Under the pieces are notes generated by a model, which did not search any database, had not been told where the DNA came from, and saw nothing but the letters and a program-made list of their open reading frames with translations. This document shows, one piece after another, positions 33,776 through 48,145 of a DNA stretch of 64,000 nucleotides; position 1 is the stretch's first letter, and the number at the start of each line of letters is the position of its first letter. Both the position numbers and the translations under genes were made by a program. Source of the stretch: Tetrastigma voinierianum (Eukaryota; Streptophyta; Magnoliopsida; Vitales; Vitaceae); assembly GCA_016808115.1 (NCBI GenBank), contig JAEQBH010005076.1, positions 248,001 to 312,000 of the forward strand, read 5' to 3'.

Positions 33776-36700
33776 ATATGGGGAGTGATAAAAAAAAAGC
33801 ATGTAGATCTGTGATATAGCATGGTCATGCACACATATGTGAAATTGGGACTCAACTCATGTATCTGGCACCAAAGTAGGATCCATAGTTTGTCCAGAAA
33901 GTGACTGCTGTTGAAAACTTAGAGAGAGATGAGATGACCGCTCTCTATCTAATATGTCAAAACATGAAAACCCAATCTGCTTTTGGATAGGAAGTGAGAG
34001 AATCATATGGTAGAGGGACCTCTCATAAATATATGTCTTTCATGGATAGTCATCATGGACTATCATCGTCGATTATAGCTAATTGAGGTGATTATAATAA
34101 TATTACATAATTGATGTTATTTAATAATCCGATAAAGCAAATCACTTAATAATTGATTAATACTAATCCATAAAATTAAAATATAACATTCTCCCGGCTT
34201 GGATAACATTAGTACTTGGCTAGGAATAAGGATTATTATAACTCTGATAAAAATATCAATTATGACCAACACGCCTTAATAATAATAAAAATATATATAT
34301 AAAGCCTTCAACATACGGAGTATCTTATCAGATAGGGAAAAATTAATCCTTAAAATTATTATTAATAAATATATTTATAATAAAATTTATTATAAATTTA
34401 TAAATTTATTTATAATTTATTTTTATTTTATAAATAAATTATTTTATATTAATATTTTGAAATTTTAGATCTATTTTTAAATTTTTTATAAGAATATTAA
34501 ACATCAATTTTTAAATAAAAACCAGTATCGTTATTTTTAAATATAATTAGAGGTATTGATTATTTTAAATTTTTATTAAGGCTATTTTTAATTTTAAAAT
34601 CTATAAATAAATCTAAATTTTATTTCTTAATTTTTAAATAAATTTAGGTATTTATATTAAATTTTATTACAAATATATTTATTTATAATAAATTTAAGGG
34701 TGTTACATTAATGAGTGTTAAATTAAGGGGTGGGGTGATGAAAAAAAACTTTTATGTAGATCTGTGATATGTGGTCATGCAGCACGTATGTGAAATTGGG
34801 GCTCGACTCATGTATCTGGCACCAAAGAAGAAGTAGGATCCATAGTTTGTATGCAAGAAAGTGGTTCTTTGTTAAGCTGAGAGAGAGATGAGATGACCGC
34901 TCTATCTAATATGTCAAAACATGAAAGCAGCGTATCTCTGTTTGGATGGGGGAAGTCGAGGAGAGGCTGCTATCAGATGAGAGTAGGGATATACTCATAA
35001 ATATGTACTCATGGATAGTCATCATGAACTATCCAATACGTCGATTACATATTAATTGGTCGATTACGTAATAATATTACATAGTGATATTTTTAATAAT
35101 CCGATAAACAAATCTTAATAATTGATTAATACTAATCCCATAAAATTAAAATACAACATTCTCAGCGGATAACATTAGTCAATTATTAGGAATAAGAGAT
35201 TATTATAACTCGATAAAATATCAATTATGACCAAAGCACACATAACAACCAATAATAAAAAAATATATATATAAAGCCTTCAACATGCGAAGACATCTTA
35301 TCCGATAGGAAAAAATTAATCAACAAAATTATTAATAAATATATTTATACTTCTAAAATTTATTATAAAATTTATAAATTTATTTCTAATTTAATTTATT
35401 TTATAAATAAATTATTTTATATTAATAATTTTGACATTTTGAATCTATTTTAAAATTTTTTATAAGATATTAAACATCCAATTTTAAAAAATAAAAAATA
35501 AAAGTATCGTTATTTTTAAATATAATTAAAGTATTGACTATTTTAAATTTTATATTAAAATTTATTTACAATTTTAAATCTACTAAATAAAAATCAAATT
35601 TTATTTCTTAATTTTTAAATAAAATTAGGTATTTATATTAAATTCTATTACATATATATTTATTTATAATAAATTTAAGGGTGTTACATTAGTAAAGTGT
35701 TAAATTAAGGGCGGGGAGTGATAGAAAAAAACTTATGTAGATCACGCAATACTCAGCATGGTCCATGCACACATATGTGAAATTGGGACTCAATCATGTC
35801 TGGCTTTTAAAGTAGGATCATGGATTTGTCGAGGTGACTGTATTGAGCGGGAGAGAGATGAGATATTTGCTCTCTATCCTAATATGTCAAACAAGAAAAC
35901 CACTAATCTAGCTGGATGGGAAGTCGAGAGGATCTTATCGAGATGAGTAGGGCCTCTGTTAAATATGTCTTTCGTGGATAGTACGTATGAATTTATCAAA
36001 TACGTCGATTCACGTAGTGGTGGTCGATTCTACGTAATAATATTACATAATTGATATTATTTAATAAACCAATAAACAAATCTTAATATTGATTAATACT
36101 AATCCATAAAAATTAAAATACAACATTCTCCCCACTTGGATAACATTAGTCAATTATTAGGAATATATGAATTGTCATAACTACGATAAAATATCAATTA
36201 TGACCAAAAGCACATAACAACTAATAATAAAAAATATATGTATAAAGCCTTCAACATAGGTATCTTATCAGGCGTAGGAAAAATTAATCCTTAAAATTAT
36301 TATTAATAAATATATTTATAATAAATTTTATAAATTTATTTATAATTTATTTTATTTTATAAATAGAATTATTTTTATATTAATAATTTTGACATTTCAG
36401 ATCTATTTTAAGATTTTTTTATAGAATATTAAATATCAATTTTTAAAAATAAAAAATAAAAATATCGTTATTTTTTAAATATAATTAAAATTATTGATTA
36501 TTTTAAATTTTTTTATTAAAATTTATTTTAATTTTTAAATCTACTAAATAAAAATCAAATTTTATTTCTTAATTTTAAAATAATTTAAGGTATTTATATT
36601 AGAATTTTATTACAAATATATTTATTTATAATAAATTTAAAGGGTGTTACATTAGTAAGGTGTTAAATTAAGGGTGGGAGTGATAGAAAAAAACTTATGT

Positions 36701-39700
36701 AGATACCTTAATATAAGCATGGTCATGCACACATAGCAGCGAGTGGGACTCCAACTCATGTATCGGCACCAAAGTAGGATCAGTGGTTTGTCCAGAAGAC
36801 ATTCTTGTTAGAAAGCGAGAGAGAGATGAGATGACCGCTCTCTATCCCAATATGTCAAAACATGAAAACCCAATCTCTGGCTGGATAGAGGGAAGTCGGA
36901 GAAACTCTTATCAGTTGAGGTAGGATCGTAAATATCTTCATGGATGATCATCCATTAGCATGCAAGATGTGTCTGTCCCGATTACATATTAATTGGTGGG
37001 ATACGTAATAATATTACATGAAATGATATTATTTAATAATCCAATAAACAAATTTTAATAATTGATTAATACTAATCATAAAATTAAAAATACAACATTC
37101 TCCCACTTGGATAACATTAGTCAATTATTAGGAATAAGGATTATTATAACTACGATAAATATCAATTATGACCAAAAACACCTAACAATAATGTAAAAAA
37201 TATATATATAAAATGTACAACATACGAGAACATCTTATCCGATAGGGAAAAAATTAATCCTTAAAATTATTATTAATAAATATATTTATACTAAAATTTA
37301 TTATAAATTTATAAATTTATTTATAATTTATTTTATTTTATAAATAAATTATTTTAAATTAATAATTTTGACATTTTGAATCTATTTTAAATTTTTTTAT
37401 GAATATTAATCAATTTTAAAATAAAAAATAAAAGTATGGGTATTTTTAAATATAATTAAATTATTGATTACTTTAAATTTTTATTAAGAAATTTATTTTA
37501 ATTTTAAATCTACTAAATAAAAATCAAATTTTATTTCTTAATTTTTAAATAAATTTAGGTATTTATATTAAATTTTATTATTCATTTCTATTTATTTATA
37601 ATAAATTTAAGGGTGTTACATTAGTAGGTGTTAAATTAAGGGTGAGTGATAGAAAAAAACTTTATGTAGATCCATAATATAACTTTTTGATTAAGTACAC
37701 ACCTTGAGAGTGGGACTCAACTCGTATAAACACCAAAGTAGGATCCATAGTTTGTCCGAAAGTGGCTAGCATTGGCGAGAGAGATGAGATGTTGCTCTCT
37801 ATCTAATATGTGGCATTGGCACTGTCTGGCATGTGGATGGGAAGTCGAAGACTCTTGTCGGATGAGAGTAGGGACCTCTCATAAACCTGTACTCATGGAT
37901 AGTCGTCGTGGGTATCGATACGTCGATTACATATTAATTAGTCGATTACGTAATAAGATTACATAATTTATATTATTTAATAATCGATAAACAAATCTTA
38001 ATAATTGATTAATACTAATCCATAATTAAAATACAACATTCTCAGCTTGGATAACATTAAGTCATTATTAGGAATAAGGATTATTATAACTACGATAAAA
38101 TATCGATTATCTGACCGGCACATAACAACCAATAATAAAAATATATATATAAAGCCTTGACATCACGAGAACATCTTATCGAGTAGGGAAAAAATAATCC
38201 TTAAAATTATTATTAATAAATATATTTATAATAAAATTTATTATAAATTTTATAAATTTATTTATAATTTATTTTCACTATAAATAAATTATTTTATATT
38301 AATAATTTTGACATTTTGAATCTATTTTAAATTTTTTTTATAGAATATTAAACATCAATTTTTAAAAATAAAAAATAAAAGTATCGTTATTTTTAAATAT
38401 AATTAAATTATTGATTATTTTAAATTTTTTATTAAAATTTATTTTAATTTTAAATCTACTAAATAAAAATCAAATTTTATTTCTTAATTTTAAATAAATT
38501 TAAGTATTTATATTAAATTTTTATTACAAGTATATTTATTTATAATAAATTTAAGGGGTGTTACATTAGTAAGGTGTTAAATTAAGGGTGGGGAGTGATG
38601 AAAAAAACTTATGTAGATACATAATATAACGCATAGTCATTGCACATATGTGAGAGTGGGACTCGACTCCGTAATACGGCACCAAAGTAGGATCATAGTT
38701 TGTCAGTGGCTTCTTTGTTGGCGAGAGAGATGAGATGACCGCTCTCTATCTAATATGTCAAAACTTGTAAAAACCCTAATCTCTGTTTGGATGGGGGAAG
38801 TCGAGAATTTCTTATCGGTTAAAGTAGGGCTCTCATATCTTTCATGGATAAAATTAAATATTGGACTATCCAATAAATCGATTACATATTAATTGGTCGG
38901 TGCGTAATAATATTACATAATTGATATTAACCAATCCAATAAACAAATCTTAATAATTGATTAATACTAATCCATAAAATTAAAATACAACATTCTCCCT
39001 TGGATAACATTTGATATTATTAGGAATAGGTTAACTATAACTCTGATAAAATATCAATTATGACAAAGCACATAACAACCAATAATAAAAATATATATAT
39101 AAAGCCTTCAACATGCAGAACATCTTGTCAGAATTAGGAAAAAATTAATCCTTAAAATTATTATTAATAAATATGTTGCCTAAAATTTAACCTAAATTTA
39201 TAAATTTATTTATAATTTATTTTATTTATAAATAAATTATTTAAATTAATAATTTTGGCAGAGCTTAAAGGAAAAAAAAACTTTGAATCTGTTTTAATTT
39301 TTTTATGAGATATTAACATCAATTTTAAGAAATAAAAAATAACAAAAGAAATATCTAGTTATTTTAAATATAATTAATTGTGATTACTTTGAAATTTTTT
39401 ATTAAAATTTGTTTTAATTTTAAATCTACTAAATAAAAATCAAATTTTATTTCTTAATTTTAAATAATTTGAAGTATTTATATTAAATTTTTTATTACAA
39501 ATATATTTTATTTATAACATAAATTTAAGGGTATTTTACATTAGTAAGATTATTAAATTAAGGGTGAGGGAGTGATAGAAAAAAAGCATGTGAATCCCTA
39601 AATGATATAGCATGGTCATGCACACATATGTGAAATTGGGACTCAACTCATGTATGCGGCACCAAAAGTAGGGATCCACTTAAGTTTGTCAGGAAAGTAT

Positions 39701-42700
39701 TTGCTTGTTGAAAGCTGAGAGAAGGAATGAGGATGTTTTTCTCTATCACAATATGTCAAGCTGCCAGAAAACTTCTAATGGTTGGGGGAAGTCGGAGAAG
39801 ACTATTATCGAGATAGGAGTAGGGACGCTGCAAATAAATATGTACTCATGGATAGTCATCATGGATATCAATACGTCGATTACATATTAATTGGTCGATT
39901 CTACGTGACAAGACCACATAATTTATATTATTTAATAATTCAATAAACAAATCTTAATAATTAGTTGTACTAATCATAAAATTAAATACAACATTCTCCC
40001 ACTTGGATAACATTAGTCAATTATTAGGAATAAGGATTATTATAACTCTGATAAAATATCAATTATGACCAAAGCACATAACAATAAATAAAAATATATA
40101 TCATAAGTAGCCTGACGTACGAGAAACGTCTTACTCCAGATAGGAAAAAATAATCCTTAAAATTATTATTAATATAAATATATTTATAATAAAATTTATT
40201 ATAGATTTATAAATTTATTTATAATTTATTTTCTTTACTCATCATTATTTTATATTAATAATTTTGACATTTTGAATCTATTTTAAGAATTTTTATAGAA
40301 TATTAAACATCAATTTTAAAAATAAAAAAAAAATAAAAATATAGATTATTTTTAAATATAATTAAATTATTGATTATTTTAAATTTTTATTAAAATTTAT
40401 TTTAATTTTTTAAATCTTAAATAAAAATCAAATTTTATTTCTTAATTTTAAATAAATTTAGGTATTTATATTAGAATTTTATTAAATATATTTATTTATA
40501 ATAAATTTAAGGGTGTTACATTAGTAAGTTGTTAAATTAAGGGTGGGGAGTGATAGAAAAAAAACATGTAGATGCAACGTATAAGCGTAGTCGTATAGCA
40601 TTATGTGAGTGGGACTCTGGCTTCGTATCGGCACAAAGTAGGATATGGATTTGTCGAGAGGAAGTGAAGGCTGGCTATTGAAAGCTGAGAGAGAGATGAG
40701 ATGACCGCTCTACATCTAATATGTCAAAACATGAAAACCACTGTCTGGCTGGATGGGGAAGTCGGAGAACCTTTATCGGTTGAGTAGGGACCTCTCGTAA
40801 ATATATCTTTCATGGATAGTAAATCGCAGGCTATCGATACGTCGGGTTCATATTAATTGGTCGATTCTAGTAATAATATTGCATAATTGATATTATTTAA
40901 TAATCCAATAAACAAATCTTAATAATTGATTAATACTAATCCATAAAATTAAATACAACATTCTCCCCACTTGGATAACATTAGTCAATTATTAGGAACT
41001 AAAGTTATTATAACTCTGATAAAATATCAATTATGACCAAAGCACACCAACAACCAATAATAAAAATATATATATAAAGCCTTCAACATGCGGAAACATC
41101 TTATCAGATAGGGAAAAAAATTGAAATCCTTAAAATTATTATTAATAAATATATTTATACTAAAATTTGTATAAATTTATAAATTTATTTATAATTTTAT
41201 TTTATTTATAAATAAATTATTTTAAATTAATAATTTTATGACATTTTCTGAATCTATTTTAAATTTTTTTATAGAATATTAAGCATCAATTTTTTAAAAA
41301 TAAAAAATAAAGTATAGATTATTTTTAATATAATTAAATTATTGATTACTTTAAATTTTTTTATTAAAATTTATTTAATTTTTTAAATCTACTAAATAAA
41401 AATCCAGAATTTTTATTTCTTAATTTTTAAATAAATTTAGGTATTTATATTAAATTTTATTACAAATATATTTATTTATAATAAATTTAAGGGTGTTACA
41501 TTAGTAAGGTGTTAAATTAAGGGTGGGGAGTGATAGAAAAAAAACATGTAGATCGCAATATAGCATGGTCATGCACACGTATGTGAGTGGGACTCGACTA
41601 AGTGTATCTGGCATCAAGAAGTAGGATCCATAGTTTGTCAGAGAAATTAGTTCTTGTTGAAAGCGAAGAGAGGAGAGATGGGATGAGCTAACTATCGTAT
41701 CCAGCTTGTGAAAACCACCCAATCTGGCTTGGATGGGGAAGTCGGAGAGGCTCTTTATCGGATGAGTAGGGACCTCTCATAAATATGTACTCATGGAGTA
41801 GTCATCATGGACTATCGATACGTCGATTAATATTAATTGAATTCGAGTTACGTAATAAGATTACATAATTTATATTATTTAATATCGATAAACAAATCTT
41901 AATAATTGATTAATACTAATCCATAAAATTAAAATACAACATTCTCCCACTTGGATAACATTAGTCAATTATTAGGAATAAGGATTATTATAACTCTGAT
42001 AAAATATCAATTATGACGAAGCACATAACGACAGTAATAAAAATATATATATAAAGCGCTGACATACGAGAACTATGCATCAGATGGGAAAAATTAATCC
42101 TTAAAATTATTATTAATAAATATATTTATAATAAATTTATTATAAATTTAAATTTATTTATAATTTATTTTCTTTATAAATAAATTATTTTATATTAATA
42201 ATTTTGACATTTGAATCTATTTTAAAATTTTTTATAGAATATTAAACATCGATTTTAAAAATAAATAAGAAATATCGTTATTTTTAAATATAATTAAATT
42301 ATTGATTATTTTAAATTTTTATTAAAATTTATTTTAATTTTTTAAATCTCTTAAGTAAAATCAAATTTTATTTCTTAATTTTTAAATAAATTTAGGTATT
42401 TATATTAAATTTTATTACAAATATATTTATTTATAATAAATTTAAGGGTGTTACATTAGTAAGGTGTTAAATTAAGGGTGGGGAGTGATAGAAAAAAACT
42501 TATGTAGATCTGTGATATAGCATGGTCATGCACACATATGTGAAGTGGGACTCAACCATTAGTACACAGCACAAAGTAGGATCTGGTTTGTCAGTATTCT
42601 TTGTTGGCCCGAGAGAAGGATGAATGGCTTCTTTGAGATATTGCTCTATGCGATAGTATGCGGGGCTGTAGAAAACCCTGTCTCTGTCTTCGGATGGGAA

Positions 42701-43064
42701 GTCGGAGGCTCTTATCGGATGAGGAGTAAGGGACCTCTCATAAATATGTACTCATGGATAGTCATCATGGACTGCTCCAATGCGTCGATTACATATTAAT
42801 TGGTCGATTACGTAATAATATTACATAATTGATATTGTTAATAATCCGATAAACAAATCTTAATAATTGATTAATACTAATCCATAAAATTAAAATACAA
42901 CATTCTCCCGCACTTGGATAACATTAGTCAATTATTAGGAATAAGGATTATTATAACTCGATAAAATATCAATTATGACAAACGCATATGACCAATAATA
43001 AAATATATATATATATATATAAAGCCTTCAACATCTCCCAGAACATTTTATCAGATGGGGAAAA
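33776..43064 (-). repeat. Tandem array 2, main part: ten LTR copies
   Basis: Copia LTRs (minus strand) lie at about 33786-34189, 34736-35158, 35719-36125, 36681-37097, 37647-38038, 38596-38992, 39573-39993, 40551-40960, 41531-41941 and 42486-42902, with unit spacing of 949-983 bp. Nine are followed by the AT-rich element, with starts near 34343, 35317, 36284, 37253, 38194, 39143, 40148, 41120 and 42094. The tenth runs on into copia RNase H. The AT-rich half and the LTR 3' half are well conserved between units. The LTR middle (first 300 bp on the + strand) varies most. Confidence 0.85.
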
Positions 43065-44800
43065 ATGTCATACACATTAACAAGTTCATATTTCATGTAA
43101 AAGAGATTATGAATAGAGGAAGCTGCGTGAGTGAATAAAATAAATATGCATTTCTCGAACAAATGGTTCGAGCATCTGATGATGCTGTTAGGGATATGAT
43201 GATATTATTGTCATGTCATTCAATACATACCTCGAGCAATTACAAAGCGAATAAATGCATAAATTCGGACTCCGCTCTTGAAATATCAAAGGCTTGCCAA
43301 ACCCATATGAGTTACATGGCCGTTGATAAAACTCACATCGAGTAGAAAAGCCTTTTTGGTTGAGAATTAGGATCACACTTCAGCTTTCCTCTATGTCTTT
43401 ATGTGATATCATTGGTAGAGTCGAAATTCACGAACTTTCTCTCGACAAATAGGTATTTTTATATTCAAAGTGCTTTGAAGCGAGTAGCACTCTTGTTGTT
43501 TTGAGAGAAATGTCACGGCGAGCACATGTGTCACAATATACTATAGCAAGTGGCTTGGATATGCTCGACAATATGAAAGCCAAATCAATTTCTTTAGCCA
43601 CATGGCTTGACAAGTAGCCTCATAACAAGCGACATACTCTGCTTCCATAGTTGAGGTAGCTGTAAGTGTTTGTTTAACACTTTTCAGCTCCTCCTGCCAT
43701 CATAAAAATAAAACCAGCAGTAGATTTTACGTCATGCAGGCAGCGCGAATCCTGTCGAATAGCGGTGACCTCAGTTGATCGGACCTTTTATAGGTCGACA
43801 TATAGTCCTTGGTACCTTGCAAGTACCTCACTTGACCTTTTTCACGGCTTTGTGATTCAAACCTAGATTGCTCAAGTATCTCCTAAAGCATTAACGATAA
43901 AAGTAATATCGGGATGAGTGAGCTTGAGCATACATGGTACGCAACCCAGCCCAGGCTTATATGGGACATTTTCCATTTCAACTCTCGTTTTCATCACGAG
44001 GACATTGAGATTTAGAGCTTATCACCCTTTGAATGGGTGCAACACATGAGAGCAGAATGCATATTAAACCTTTTGAGGACTTTTGTCTCTCCTCTTTGAG
44101 ACAATCAAGGAATGCCTTTAGACCTATCACGATGAATGCGGATGCACAGGACAAAGAAGGCATCTACGAGGTCTTTCATATCAAAATGAGTAAAGCCCAA
44201 CACATTTTGTCTCATTCAGTTGCACAACTACTAGCAAGAAGTATATCATCGACATATAAAACAAGGGACTATAAGTTGCTCCCGGCTCATCTTCAGATAA
44301 ATGCAACGTCGAAACATTTCTTTAAAACCAAAGTGACCACGATCAAATTTCAAATACCATTGCCTTGAGGCTGTTTTGTAGCAGAAATGGACTTCCTCGG
44401 TTGCAAACTAGGTGTTCTCTGCCTTTTCAACGAAGCCATCCAGGTTGAATCATGTAAGCATCTTCAGTTAAATCCCGTTTAAGAAAGGCTGTTTTCACAT
44501 CCATTTAGTGAAGTTCTAAATTAAAGTGAAGCTGACAAAGCCATAGCGACTTGAAAAGAGTCCTTAGTGGAAGCGGTGAGAAAGGTCTCCTTATAATCAA
44601 TACCCTCTCTTTGATTATAGCCTTTATGCCAATGCAGATTTGTATCTCTCAAAGCCAAATCATGTTAGTGATAGCGAATATAGATCCGGAGACTCTTTCA
44701 ATCCTCTATTAGTGGTCCCATTAGAGTTTTGAAGCGAAATCGATTGCATAGGCAATGAGGCTGGCACCGAGTAGAAGAGGAAGCAATTTAATATGCATGT
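43065..44800 (-). pseudogene. Copia pol remnant, copy B
   Basis: Same layout as the remnant at 5507 (RNase H near 43430-43700, RT about 43860-44660, gag stub near 44680-44770), with heavier damage. RNase H reads MSSHVAKEID and SRE, but the CDN word is broken (IVYCDTCARR). The YVDD codons survive (complement at 44245-44256). Many short deletions and frame breaks make the frames very short. Confidence 0.8.
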
Positions 44801-45255
44801 AACATAATATTACCATGGTCACAAATAAATGATTCCTTACGTACGAAGCAAACATGCATATTAAACAAATTTCTTATTTATCATGATGATCCTACCTAAA
44901 GTGAATCACACAGTAAAAGGTAATATAAGTATACAATGTACATGATCTCATGTCACCAAAATTCTAATATAGATAGGGTACTGAAACATAATTTGACACT
45001 TAAGTTTAGAACAAATAGTACCTTGCATTAATAACAAATTACACTAATAACAACATATAGAAAGGGTATAATTATTTTAGTGCAAACATTCATATAATTA
45101 TTTGAAATTCTAAAAGAATTTAAATTAATTTAATTTCTGTATTTTTATAGTATGCTCACGATAGGCAAGATCATAATTATGCAAGAGCCAACATCCATAA
45201 TTCTTTAGTGATCCCAAATATACAATTGCATAATCTAAAATACACATCAATTTAA

Positions 45256-45258
<3 letters not shown>
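44801..45258. other. AT-rich region beside copia, copy B
   Basis: No gene. Homologous to 19141-19604. The left arm of the 15-bp inverted repeat has decayed (about 45141-45154), while the right arm CATAATTATGCAA survives at 45172-45185. Confidence 0.55.

Positions 45259-45327
<69 letters not shown>
45259..45327. repeat. (AT)n microsatellite
   Basis: About 34 AT repeats directly before the LTR-like start, which here reads TATAATGACCCGC, so the TG end has mutated. Confidence 0.95.
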
Positions 45328-45332
<5 letters not shown>

Positions 45333-46620
45333 GACCCGCACCAAATAATACAAGTTTGTAACACGTTTGACCAAGTTTGATCAAGTTTGACTAAGTTTGA
45401 CCAGATTTGACTAGGTTTGACCAACACTTAGTATGTGGACCAAAGTTGACTTTTTCAAGGATGAATAATTTTGGGTTAACTAAGACACCATTTCGTAGGC
45501 CTCGTCGACACGAGTTCATACAAGACGAGGTTGAGCGTCCAATCCAGACTTACGGATAAAAAGTTATAACCCTGGTAAGTTCAAATGGCAACATTTTTAT
45601 CAGTGTCAAAAGCTGTTTTCAATTTTTACCTGAAAGAGACCCCGGGCCCTATATAAACATAACTTTGGATTCCAAATGAAACCCTAGCCTCCAAGACACT
45701 TTTTGAACTCCAAAAACCCTAGGAAGGAGCTCTCCAAACCGGGAACCGAGTTGGACCTTTTGCTCGTTGGAGCGGGTGAGAGGTCGGACAGGGCAGGGGC
45801 ACCACCGGCGTGAGTTGCGTACGCGCGGACGGGGAGGTGCGCATGACGCCGGACCCCGGTCACGGCGGGCTGAATTTCCGGCCCGCCGCCGCGGGCCTTG
45901 CGGGATCGGGCGGCGACCGGCGGCCGAGGCCTACGTGGGTCCGCCGGTATTTTCTTAGTTTTAGGCCATTCGAGGCCATTTCGGCCACCCGTAGCTCATT
46001 TCCACCATTTTGCTTGGATCATACGAACTTCGTTTTGAAAACACAATTTTAATGTAAATTGTAAAATTGTGAAATCGTGTTTTAAAAATACAATTTCAAT
46101 ATAAAAATATATGAAATCTCATTTAAAGAACACAACTTTAGCATAATTTTTAAAATTGTGAAGTTTTTGTTTTAAAACATGATTTCGGTGTCAAATTAAT
46201 GGCGATCATATTTTTTTTTTTTTTTGATAAATTGTGAGATGCTTGTTTAAAAATATGATTTTTAGAGTAAAATTAGTCGGTGTTGAAAATACGATTTCAA
46301 TATAAAATTGTGTTTAAAAACTTAATTTTATTATAAGATAATTATTTATTTAATTATGGATAAAATTTATCAGAATCTAGACTATAACTACCTTTTATGA
46401 CCTAATTTGACTCTCACACCCTTTTTCCCCTAAAGCTAAATTATAAATTATTTAAATTCAATAATAATAATAAGGAAAAAAATTATTTTATGTCCATGGA
46501 ATGAAATAGCAAACTTGTCTTTCTACCAAGCGGTTGAGTAATTGCAAAAAGATATAAAAAAAAAAAAACATGATTTGATATAATTTTGATATAAGATAAT
46601 TGTGTTTAAAGATATGTTAG
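45328..46620 (+). mobile_element. LTR-like promoter region, copy B
   Basis: Collinear with 19615-20920: W-box cluster 45367-45450, TATA box TATATAAAC at 45650, GC-rich segment to about 45960, and the 41-bp repeat block (about 46030-46330). The GC-rich part here is richer in CG than in the other copies (about 45770-45950). Its right side is cut by the Athila element at 46621. GTTAG at 46616-46620 is the left target duplication. Confidence 0.5.
45367..45658 (+). promoter_or_regulatory. W-box cluster and TATA box, copy B
   Basis: Six TTGAC(C/T) cores in about 85 bp and TATATAAAC 200 bp further on, with the same spacing as in copies 0 and A. This conservation is mostly due to recent duplication, so it is weak evidence for function. 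Confidence 0.5.
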
Positions 46621-47788
46621 TGATGATTGCCTAAAACACTCATCTTACACTTCAGCGTCGATTAGGTAATTTTTCACATTTATTTTATAATAATGGCATA
46701 GTTTTTGTTGCTAGATCACGATTTAGTGTACGGTGTGATTACGGGTTCATTGGAGCATAAGAGTAGCTTTTGGAAAGTTTTGGAACAAGGAGGAGCAAAC
46801 AAGGAAGTGACTGTCACGTCGCGACGTCACCACGTCGCGACGTCACCATGTCAAGCACGTCGCGACGTCACCACGTCGCGACGTCAGCTCGAAAATCTGC
46901 CCTCATCATTAAAAGCAAATGAGGGTTCAGAAATCAGGGGATCGGGAGGCGCACGAACAGAGGCCACGGGTTTAGGAAGCGGTGACAAGCGATTTCGGAA
47001 GTGCTGAGGTGTAACGGCTTTTCATTTTTCGTATATTTTCGGATCTTAGAACAATGTTTTCTTTATTAAACAGTTTCATCTTTTATTTCATTATGTTCTA
47101 GATCTCTTTCTAGGGTTACATCAAACCCTGTCACAAACAATGGATTAAAGTTTGACCTTTCATGTTATTCAGTTGTTATTAATTTGTCATATCTACTCTA
47201 TTCCTGCATTTCAATTATATGATAACGTCTGGCCAATGTTAGCATAATCACACTGGAGATCCGAGATTCGAGAGATGAGGGTATTCAGGGATCTGGGGAG
47301 AGTAGCCTTTAGCCGATTCGGTTAATAGAGATATTCCGAACCTGAAGGTGGTATTTGGGGTTAGAACATTTAAGCATTTCGGAATACCGAGTCGAGATAG
47401 AGATATACTCGATTCTATTCACGAGATAGGCGGATATACCTCGAGAGAGGATATCTAAGTAAGGCAAGATCACCTCCTTGATTGACATATTATAAATAGA
47501 TGGAATATGAATCTTTCAGAAAGTAATCCATTGAATGTGATAGGGAGATTTAACCCTTGGCGCCAACACCATTAATTCACTAAAATCAATAGCTTAGTTG
47601 CAGTTCCCTTACTTAATTTTACTCTAGAACCCTTTATTCAGATATTGTCTGAAAAGCAGAACCTCTGTAGTCAATTTACCTTTCCCTGTGGATCGATATC
47701 TGTACGTTAAGTACTGCTTGTATATTACTTGGGGCTGCAGCGTGCACTTGCGCATAGGCATTCATTTTATACGCGTTTTCGGCTGTCA
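46621..47788 (+). mobile_element. 5' LTR of an Athila-type gypsy element
   Basis: It runs from TGATGATTGCC to GGCTGTCA, 1168 bp, and matches the 3' LTR (54038-55226) along its length. The boundary is fixed by the 5-bp repeat GTTAG outside both LTRs, and by the empty site in copy 0 (near 9501). Four copies of the perfect 12-bp palindrome ACGTCGCGACGT lie at 46816, 46832, 46857 and 46873. Confidence 0.9.
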
Positions 47789-47792
47789 AGTT

Positions 47793-47811
47793 TTTGGCGC
47801 CATTCTTGGGA
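47793..47811 (+). other. Athila primer-binding site
   Basis: TTGGCGCCATTCTTGGGAA lies five bases after the LTR. Plant Athila elements carry a site of this TGGCGCC type, usually assigned to aspartate tRNA. This supports the LTR boundary and the clade. Confidence 0.65.
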
Positions 47812-48145
47812 AACGGTTAGAATAACCTAAAAGTAAAAGCTCGGCTCTCTTAAGCCCTACACATGCACACAAGTCTTTGGTAATTGGGTTTTGTTAGTTT
47901 GTGTGTTATTGCAGTACAGGTTTCAGTAAGTACATGCGACAGCAAAATCGAATTAATCAACACTTGTGTGATCCTGAGCCAGAAAGACTTCTACAGTTGC
48001 GTAGAGAGCAGAGGAAACGAGCAGGAGACGGAACTTGATAGTCATGGAAAACCGCGAAGAGCAGATTTTGGGCGTTGAGCAAGGCGAACCCTGAGAGAAG
48101 CATAAATAGGAATCAAGCGCCCGGGCCGTTTATACGACAGGACGA
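47812..48145 (+). other. Athila leader, no gene seen
   Basis: Sequence between the primer-binding site and gag. A short plus-strand frame at 47884-48078 shows no recognisable domain and is probably part of the untranslated leader or of a frameshifted gag N-terminus. Confidence 0.5.
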
